From Thiotrichales bacterium (GTDB lineage: Bacteria; Pseudomonadota; Gammaproteobacteria; PS1; Pseudothioglobaceae), in assembly GCA_002698045.1 (NCBI GenBank), contig NZUR01000009.1, positions 16,881-38,614 on the forward strand: a stretch of DNA of 21,734 bases, written 5' to 3'. Below the pieces are notes generated by a model. It was given only the letters and a program-made list of their open reading frames with translations, was not told where the DNA came from and searched no databases. Of this stretch, positions 16,362 through 21,734 are shown piece after piece; the stretch's first letter is position 1, and each line of letters opens with the position of its first letter. The position numbers were made by a program, and so were the translations under genes.

Positions 16362-17056
16362 AAAAAACACTTATCTTTATCTTTGCTCTTTTATCTCCGT
16401 TGCAAATCTATGCACTTACTGCCTACGAAGGAAGCTATGATCTTTATGTAAAAACGAAAATGGGCACCTTAAAGATTGGTGTCGCATCATTAGTTTTAGA
16501 AGTTAATGAAAATCACTTTGTCTTCAATACTGAAGCCACTACTGGATCTTTATGGAAGGTTTTATATGACTACTCTAGGTTTGAAAAAAGTGTTGGTGAC
16601 GAGACAGATGGTCAAATAATTAATACCTATTTTAGTGTCATTGAAAGAGTTAAAGATGAAGTAAAAAAGAATTACGAAATTCAAATCATTACTGATAAAA
16701 ATTATGCCTTATCTAGCACTGGTGAACAGTGGAAAGTCAAACCAGGATTGCTTGTTGACCAATTAAGCGTTTATCTTGCGCTAGCTAACGATATTCGTAA
16801 AAAACCCGATCAATTAGAATTTACTTATCAAGTAGTTGACCAAGATGGTGTCAAGTATCTAAAGTTTCTTGTTGATGGATTTGAGTCTATAAATATCAAT
16901 GAAAATGAAATAGAGACTGTTAAGGTTTACTGCGAGGAATTAGAATTAACACTAAACCTCTCTTTGCATGATAATTTCCAGCCCGTTACTATTAATAAAA
17001 TTAATGGTAAAAATGAATTCACAATGGTTCTTAAGGAGTTTAGTTCTTCTTCCTAA
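16358..17056 (+). CDS. Secreted DUF3108-family protein
   Basis: The function is unknown. The N-terminus is a standard signal peptide (KK, a hydrophobic stretch, cleavage probably after IYA near residue 19), so the mature protein should be periplasmic. The mature part begins [11 protein letters not shown] and continues with [14 protein letters not shown] and a beta-rich pattern typical of DUF3108. The family is often found directly after purMN in gamma- and betaproteobacteria. It is translationally coupled to purN by a four-base overlap. Its stop codon overlaps that of the convergent uvrA gene, so no dedicated terminator fits between them. Confidence 0.85.
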   Translation: MKKTLIFIFALLSPLQIYALTAYEGSYDLYVKTKMGTLKIGVASLVLEVNENHFVFNTEATTGSLWKVLYDYSRFEKSVGDETDGQIINTYFSVIERVKDEVKKNYEIQIITDKNYALSSTGEQWKVKPGLLVDQLSVYLALANDIRKKPDQLEFTYQVVDQDGVKYLKFLVDGFESININENEIETVKVYCEELELTLNLSLHDNFQPVTINKINGKNEFTMVLKEFSSSS

Positions 17057-19869
17057 AGAAGTTTTTTAAGGAATTGCCCTGTAAATGATCTAGATGACTG
17101 AGAGACTTTTTCTGGAGTCCCAAAAGCAATTATTTCTCCACCTTTATCTCCTCCTTCTGGCCCAAGATCTACAATCCAATCCGCTGTCTTAATTACATCA
17201 AGATTATGCTCAATAATAACAATCGTATTGTTACGATCCCTTAGTCTAGTTATAACGGATAACAACTGTTTAATGTCGTGGAAGTGAAGTCCACTGGTTG
17301 GCTCATCTAATATATATAAAGTTTGACCAGTATCAGATTTTGAAAGTTCTTTTGCGAGCTTTATGCGCTGAGCTTCACCACCGGATAATGTGGTCGCATT
17401 TTGTCCGAGTGTTACATAAGACAAACCTACATCCATTAAAGTTTGTAGCTTTTGAGTAATTTTAGGTAGCGCATAAAAAAACTCTAATGAATCTTCTACA
17501 GTCATTTCTAAAACTTCTGCAATTGTTTTACCCTTATATTTAATTTCTAAGGTTTCTCGATTATATCTATATCCTGTACAAACATCGCATGCAACATAAA
17601 CATCAGGCAAAAAATGCATCTCTACCCTTATTAAGCCATCACCTTTACAAGCCTCACATCGACCACCCTTAACATTGAAACTAAAGCGGCCAGATTTATA
17701 ACCACGAGAGCGGGATTCAAGTGTTAAAGAAAATAAATCACGAATCATAGTGAATACGCCAGTATATGTAGCAGGATTTGATCTAGGAGTTCTGCCAATT
17801 GGGCTTTGATTAATATTCACTACTTTATCGAAGAAATTCATTCCTTTTACTTCTTTAAAGGGTGATGAATCAGTTTGAGACCGGTTTAGAATTTTTGCAG
17901 CTAATTCATATAATGTATTATTAATTAATGTAGACTTGCCTGAGCCCGAAACACCCGTTATACATGTCAATAAACCAACAGGGATTGATAAGTCAACATT
18001 CTTTAAATTATTTCCACTTGCCCCAGTTATAGTGAGCCAATCAGTTGCTTGCTTTCTTTTTTTAGGTATGCTAATTTCTTGTCGACCACTTAAATAATCT
18101 CCAGTAAGTGAATTTGTATTCGAAACTACATCTTCTGGCGACCCCGTAGCGACAATCTCGCCTCCATGAATGCCGGCCCCTGGGCCTATATCGACAACAT
18201 AGTCTGCTTGTCTAATTGCCTCTTCGTCATGCTCAACAACAATTACAGTATTTCCTAAATCTCTTAGATAAGTTAACGTATTTAATAATTTTTGGTTATC
18301 TCGCTGATGAAGACCTATTGATGGTTCATCCAATATATAAAGCACGCCAATCAACCCGGCACCGATCTGAGAGGCTAGCCTAATTCGCTGTGCTTCGCCA
18401 CCAGAAAGGGAGTTTGCTTTTCTTTCTAAGCTAAGATAATCTAGTCCAACATTAATTAAGAAGTATAATCGCTGTGAAATTTCATTAAGAATTTTGCTGG
18501 CAATTTCGCCCCTTTGACCTTTAAGCTCTAGTGAATCAAAAAAATTAAAAACTTGATCAATAGTCAGCTTTGTTAAATCTGAAATATTATTGTTACCTAT
18601 AAATACATTTCTTGCAGATGTATTAAGTCTATCCCCTTGACAACTTAAACAGGGCTTACTAATAACATATCTAGATAAGTCTTCTCTCACAGAACGAATT
18701 TCACTCTCTTCATAACGGCGAATCATTCGAGGAATAATCCCTTCAAAAGGCTTTTTCTTACTTGACCATCCCCTTCTTCCTTTTATCTTAGAGAAATCGA
18801 TTGACTGACTACCACTACCATAAAGTATTATTTTTTTATGCTCTTCTGTTAACTCATTAAAGGGTTTAGAAATACTGAAATTATAAAAATCACCTACCAA
18901 AGTCAACATTTGATAAAAATAGGCATTATTTTTACTCCAACCATATACTGCACCATCCTCTAAGCTAAGCTCAGGATTAGCTACTACTCTGTCTTCATCA
19001 AATACATCTTTTACACCTAAGCCATCGCAGGTTTCACATGCTCCAACTGGATTATTAAAAGAAAAAAGTCGAGGCTCTAACTCATTTAAAGAATAGCCGC
19101 AATGGATACAGGAAAATTTTGCAGAAAATGTTAACTCCTCCACGCTAGAATTAGCATCCATCGAACAAACTTTTGCAACTCCAGAGCTCATATTGAGAGA
19201 GGTCTCTAAAGACTCCGATAATCTTGATGAAATATCTTGTCGAACCTTTAATCTATCAACAACAATCTCAATAGTATGATTCTTATTTCCATCCAGCTCT
19301 GGCAGTTCTTCAAGGAGAAGTATTTCCCCATCAACTCTTGCCCTTAGAAAGCCTTCATTCGCTAACTCTTGTAACAATTTATTATGACTACCTTTTCGAT
19401 TTTTTACAATCGGCGCTAGTATCATAATTCTTTCATCATCTGGTAATAAAAGTATTGCATCGACCATTTGAGAAATAGTTTGAGACTGCAGGTCAGTTCC
19501 ATGGTCAGGACACTTAGGTACTCCGGCCCTTGCAAAAAGCAATCTCAAGTAATCATAAATCTCTGTTATTGTTCCAACAGTAGAGCGAGGGTTATGTGAA
19601 GTGGCTTTTTGTTCAATTGATATAGCTGGAGATAGCCCCTCTATATGATCAACATCAGGCTTTTCCATTAATGATAAGAATTGTCTTGCATAAGCAGACA
19701 ATGACTGAACATAACGCCTCTGTCCTTCTGCATATATTGTATCAAAAGCCAATGATGACTTTCCAGATCCAGATAGTCCTGTAATAACAACGAGCTTATT
19801 TCTTGGGAGATTTACATCAATGTTTTTTAAATTATGGACTTTGGCGCCACGTATACTGATTGAATCCAT
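17053..19869 (-). CDS. uvrA: Excinuclease ABC subunit A
   Basis: UvrA is the damage-recognition ATPase of nucleotide excision repair; its dimer loads UvrB on damaged DNA. It has two ABC ATPase modules: Walker [10 protein letters not shown] at 31-39 and a second GVSGSGKST around residue 640, each with an LSGGEAQRI signature and a LYILDEP Walker B. Zinc-binding pairs CIHC...CETC and CEAC...CDVC are present, as is [16 protein letters not shown] early on. I choose the ATG at 19869 (938 residues), which aligns with the usual MDxIxVRGAxxHNLKNI start. In-frame ATGs at 19911 and 19902 fall within the predicted promoter, upstream of its start site. Confidence 0.98.
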   Translation of the reverse strand: MDSISIRGAKVHNLKNIDVNLPRNKLVVITGLSGSGKSSLAFDTIYAEGQRRYVQSLSAYARQFLSLMEKPDVDHIEGLSPAISIEQKATSHNPRSTVGTITEIYDYLRLLFARAGVPKCPDHGTDLQSQTISQMVDAILLLPDDERIMILAPIVKNRKGSHNKLLQELANEGFLRARVDGEILLLEELPELDGNKNHTIEIVVDRLKVRQDISSRLSESLETSLNMSSGVAKVCSMDANSSVEELTFSAKFSCIHCGYSLNELEPRLFSFNNPVGACETCDGLGVKDVFDEDRVVANPELSLEDGAVYGWSKNNAYFYQMLTLVGDFYNFSISKPFNELTEEHKKIILYGSGSQSIDFSKIKGRRGWSSKKKPFEGIIPRMIRRYEESEIRSVREDLSRYVISKPCLSCQGDRLNTSARNVFIGNNNISDLTKLTIDQVFNFFDSLELKGQRGEIASKILNEISQRLYFLINVGLDYLSLERKANSLSGGEAQRIRLASQIGAGLIGVLYILDEPSIGLHQRDNQKLLNTLTYLRDLGNTVIVVEHDEEAIRQADYVVDIGPGAGIHGGEIVATGSPEDVVSNTNSLTGDYLSGRQEISIPKKRKQATDWLTITGASGNNLKNVDLSIPVGLLTCITGVSGSGKSTLINNTLYELAAKILNRSQTDSSPFKEVKGMNFFDKVVNINQSPIGRTPRSNPATYTGVFTMIRDLFSLTLESRSRGYKSGRFSFNVKGGRCEACKGDGLIRVEMHFLPDVYVACDVCTGYRYNRETLEIKYKGKTIAEVLEMTVEDSLEFFYALPKITQKLQTLMDVGLSYVTLGQNATTLSGGEAQRIKLAKELSKSDTGQTLYILDEPTSGLHFHDIKQLLSVITRLRDRNNTIVIIEHNLDVIKTADWIVDLGPEGGDKGGEIIAFGTPEKVSQSSRSFTGQFLKKLL

Positions 19870-19900
19870 AGACTCGTTTTTTATGATGGACAAAGGGTTC

Positions 19901-19930
19901 ATTATACTCATGCCTTGTGTAAAATCACAA
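19901..19930 (-). promoter_or_regulatory. uvrA promoter
   Basis: On the minus strand TTGTGA (19925-19930), an 18-base spacer and a perfect TATAAT (19901-19906) give a start near 19894 and a leader of about 25 bases to the ATG at 19869. An inverted repeat TTGTG-N6-CACAA (19915-19930) overlaps its -35. No canonical CTGT-N8-ACAG LexA box is present here. Confidence 0.65.
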
Positions 19931-19952
19931 TTTTGTATTCAATTCTTAAACT

Positions 19953-20675
19953 ATGGTTTCTTACCGTCGAATCTTACTAAAACTAAGTGGTGAAGCACTA
20001 GCTAGCGATGATCAAAGCATCGATCCTGAGATGCTTAAAAAAGTGGTTAATGTTGTTCAATCAGCTCTTGATTTAGGAGTTGAAGTTGCTATTGTAATTG
20101 GTGGTGGTAATATTTTTCGTGGAGCTAATCTTGCTTTAAATGGCATGAATAAAATAACAGGCGACCATATTGGAATGCTTGCTACAGTAATGAATGCATT
20201 GGCTGTATCAGATGCCTTTGAAAGACACAATATACCTTGTGAAGTAATGTCAGGTTTTTCTATTGGTGGCGGGGTCTGTGATTCCTTTGGCCATAAAAAA
20301 GCAAAAAATGCTCTTTCAGAAGGCAAAGTAGTTATCTTTTCTGCTGGCACTGGAAGCCCTTGTTTTACTACTGATACTGCTGCTGCACTAAGGGCTGTTG
20401 AAATTAATGCCGATGGTGTATTTAAAGCAACCAAAGTTGATGGCATTTATTCTAGTGATCCTATAAAGAACTCTAATGCCGTTAAATTCGATTCACTTAG
20501 CTTCGATTCTGCTATTGAAAAAAATATTCAAGTTATGGATACCGCTGCATTTACGATATGCCGTGAACATAATATTAAAATTTGTGTTTTCAGTATGTTT
20601 GAAGATAGCTATACATTAGCCAATATTTTAAGTGGCCAATCAATTGGAACAATTGTAGGTCAAAATGGAGATTAG
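19953..20675 (+). CDS. pyrH: UMP kinase
   Basis: PyrH phosphorylates UMP to UDP in the bacterial pyrimidine pathway and belongs to the amino-acid kinase fold. Typical strings are [11 protein letters not shown] at the start, [41 protein letters not shown] and [12 protein letters not shown], and the length of 240 is normal. Only 83 bases separate its ATG from the uvrA ATG. No Shine-Dalgarno sequence precedes it (the ten bases before ATG are A/T/C only), so translation may be leaderless or weak. The usual upstream partners rpsB and tsf are absent; frr follows as expected. Confidence 0.98.
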   Translation: MVSYRRILLKLSGEALASDDQSIDPEMLKKVVNVVQSALDLGVEVAIVIGGGNIFRGANLALNGMNKITGDHIGMLATVMNALAVSDAFERHNIPCEVMSGFSIGGGVCDSFGHKKAKNALSEGKVVIFSAGTGSPCFTTDTAAALRAVEINADGVFKATKVDGIYSSDPIKNSNAVKFDSLSFDSAIEKNIQVMDTAAFTICREHNIKICVFSMFEDSYTLANILSGQSIGTIVGQNGD

Positions 20676-20677
20676 CA

Positions 20678-21235
20678 ATGATTAATGAAATTCATGATGA
20701 TGCAAATAGTCGGATGGATAAAACACTGTCGTCACTTGAAGGAGATTTTAGCAAAATTCGTGCGGGTAGAGCTCACCCATCACTACTTGAACAAATTAAT
20801 GTTGAGTATTACGGCACCCTAGTGCCAATATCACAGGTCTCAAATGTTGTCTCGGAAGACTCTAGAACACTAAAAGTTTCGCCATGGGAAAAAGACATGG
20901 TAGGACCAATTGAAAAAGCAATAATGACTTCTGATTTGGGCTTAAATCCTAATACTATGGGCCAAGTAATCCGTATCCCATTGCCCCCTTTGACTGAAGA
21001 AAGAAGAAAAGAATTGGTACGTGTAGTGAGAGATGAAGCAGAAAATGCAAGAGTTGCAATTAGAAATATTCGTAGAGATGCTATTTCAGACTTCAGGGAA
21101 CTATTAAAAGAAAAAGAGATATCGGAAGACGAGTCTCATAGGGCTGAAGATAATATTCAAAAAATTACTGACAAACATATTGGTTTGATTGATAAATCTC
21201 TTAGTGATAAAGAAAATTCCTTACTAGATATATAA
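20678..21235 (+). CDS. frr: Ribosome recycling factor
   Basis: RRF acts with EF-G to split post-termination ribosomes. The full 185-residue protein shows the early [14 protein letters not shown] segment, the [14 protein letters not shown] domain-II region, [18 protein letters not shown], and the helical C-terminus with [15 protein letters not shown]. It starts two bases after the pyrH stop with a GGAG ribosome site inside the last pyrH codons, so the two form one transcript. It ends 14 bases from a convergent gene, with no recognisable terminator in between. Confidence 0.98.
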   Translation: MINEIHDDANSRMDKTLSSLEGDFSKIRAGRAHPSLLEQINVEYYGTLVPISQVSNVVSEDSRTLKVSPWEKDMVGPIEKAIMTSDLGLNPNTMGQVIRIPLPPLTEERRKELVRVVRDEAENARVAIRNIRRDAISDFRELLKEKEISEDESHRAEDNIQKITDKHIGLIDKSLSDKENSLLDI

Positions 21236-21249
21236 TTTTTAATTCACAG

Positions 21250-21734
21250 CTAATTACTTTTAGAGCCAACACAGGTAATATATTTATCCCATCTATTTTC
21301 AGTAAATTCAGTCCCATGAGTCACTTGAGGACCTACATTACCTAAATAGCCACCTGCTAATGCTTTTTTGAAAAGCTCAATATTACTGTCTGATAAATTT
21401 AAATTATCCTTACAAAATTCATGAATCGCAACCGTTACGATTTCTCCAGATATTGCTCCAATAAATTTTTCAGCTTCTAATTTAGCTGTAGCTTCTTCTA
21501 TAAGCTCCTCAACAAGAATTGATTTATAATCATCAGGCATTATTACTTCTTCAAGTTTTACAACTAAATCTTGCAAAATTTTATCAACCCTTGCTTCATA
21601 AGCAACCTTAGCCTGATAGGCTGCAGTAGATGCGGCGGCGGCAGCTTTCTCATCAGCTAGTTTTTGTTGGAAGGCTTCAAGGGCAACCTTATTTCGATAT
21701 GCAGCAGTTGCTGCAGCGGCAGCAGCTTTCTCAT
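21250..21734 (-). CDS. Partial alanine-rich repeat protein of unknown function (5' end cut by window)
   Basis: I do not recognise this gene. The frame is open from the window edge to a TAG at 21250, so the true start lies outside; the apparent TTG start at 21576 is an internal Leu codon. The visible N-terminal part is two tandem 27-residue units of the form DEKAAAAAxTAAY-KVA-EA-K, rich in Ala, Lys and Glu and probably a long amphipathic helix or coiled coil. About 100 non-repetitive residues follow, with an acidic helical stretch (LVEELIEEATAKLEAEKF), a glycine-rich segment (ALAGGYLGNVG) and two cysteines (EFCKDN and ITCVGSK). There is no membrane segment in the visible part. TolA-like or structural roles are conceivable but unsupported. 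Confidence 0.75.
   Translation of the reverse strand, partial: EKAAAAAATAAYRNKVALEAFQQKLADEKAAAAASTAAYQAKVAYEARVDKILQDLVVKLEEVIMPDDYKSILVEELIEEATAKLEAEKFIGAISGEIVTVAIHEFCKDNLNLSDSNIELFKKALAGGYLGNVGPQVTHGTEFTENRWDKYITCVGSKSN
21574..21734 (-). repeat. 81-base tandem repeat encoding 27-residue Ala-rich units
   Basis: Two adjacent units (21574-21654 and 21655-21734, the latter missing one base at the edge) encode peptides starting DEKAAAAA and sharing about two-thirds of their residues. The string GCTTTCTCATCAG-type DNA recurs with a period of exactly 81 bases. More units may follow beyond the window. Confidence 0.8.

Noticed and set aside
19915..19930. CRP or FNR binding site at uvrA
   Set aside because: TGTG and CACA halves are present, but the spacing is two bases shorter than the CRP consensus and the halves do not match FNR; kept only as an unnamed inverted repeat.
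20057..20446. Minus-strand open frame opposite pyrH
   Set aside because: It is a shadow of the well-conserved pyrH frame with no motif or ribosome site.
21250..21576. A complete 108-residue protein starting at the TTG at 21576
   Set aside because: The frame stays open to the window edge and encodes two clear repeat units upstream, so the TTG is an internal leucine codon and the gene is partial.
1..21734. CRISPR arrays, insertion sequences, phage genes, toxin-antitoxin or defence systems
   Set aside because: None was seen: no regularly spaced repeats, transposase or integrase motifs, or terminal inverted repeats; nearly all the DNA is accounted for by housekeeping genes.

Overview
The window is a compact, strongly AT-rich bacterial chromosome segment holding housekeeping genes. 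Gene content and neighbourhoods point to a gammaproteobacterium: bamC next to dapA, hda next to a CDP-alcohol phosphatidyltransferase and divergent from purM-purN-DUF3108, fused cysG, and System I cytochrome c maturation. Low GC, tiny spacers and several 4-base ATGA overlaps suggest a streamlined marine lineage such as the SUP05/Thioglobus group. That placement is an inference from style and was not tested by any search.

Layout. 1-1927: a glnK-amtB ammonium-sensing and uptake operon on the minus strand, preceded by a leader that contains a very strong intrinsic terminator. 1928-10456: a long minus-strand run, ccmF-ccmI-dapE-trmD-dapA-bamC-ligA (in transcription order), mixing cytochrome c maturation, lysine/diaminopimelate synthesis, tRNA modification, outer-membrane assembly and DNA ligation. 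A clear sigma-70-type promoter lies inside this run, just before dapA. 10667-11782: a membrane-anchored metallo-beta-lactamase-fold hydrolase on the plus strand. 11819-11903: tRNA-Leu(UAG), minus strand. 11947-14689: cysG, then hda and a PgsA-like phosphatidyltransferase, all minus strand. 14747-17056: purM-purN-DUF3108 on the plus strand. 17053-19869: uvrA on the minus strand, its stop codon overlapping that of the DUF3108 gene. 19953-21235: pyrH-frr on the plus strand, divergent from uvrA. 21250-21734: the 3' part of a minus-strand gene for an alanine-rich protein with 27-residue tandem repeats, cut by the window edge.

No CRISPR array, insertion sequence, integrase, toxin-antitoxin pair or defence operon was seen. 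The strongest unusual signals are: (1) the GlnK protein has Phe at position 51, where the uridylylated Tyr normally sits; (2) glnK-amtB seems to be transcribed through a terminator in its own leader, which suggests an attenuator or cis-regulatory RNA; (3) a divergent, shortened NAD-dependent DNA ligase that keeps its catalytic residues; (4) the Ala-rich 27-residue repeat protein at the right edge. Together (1) and (2) raise the possibility that this organism controls ammonium uptake in a non-canonical way.
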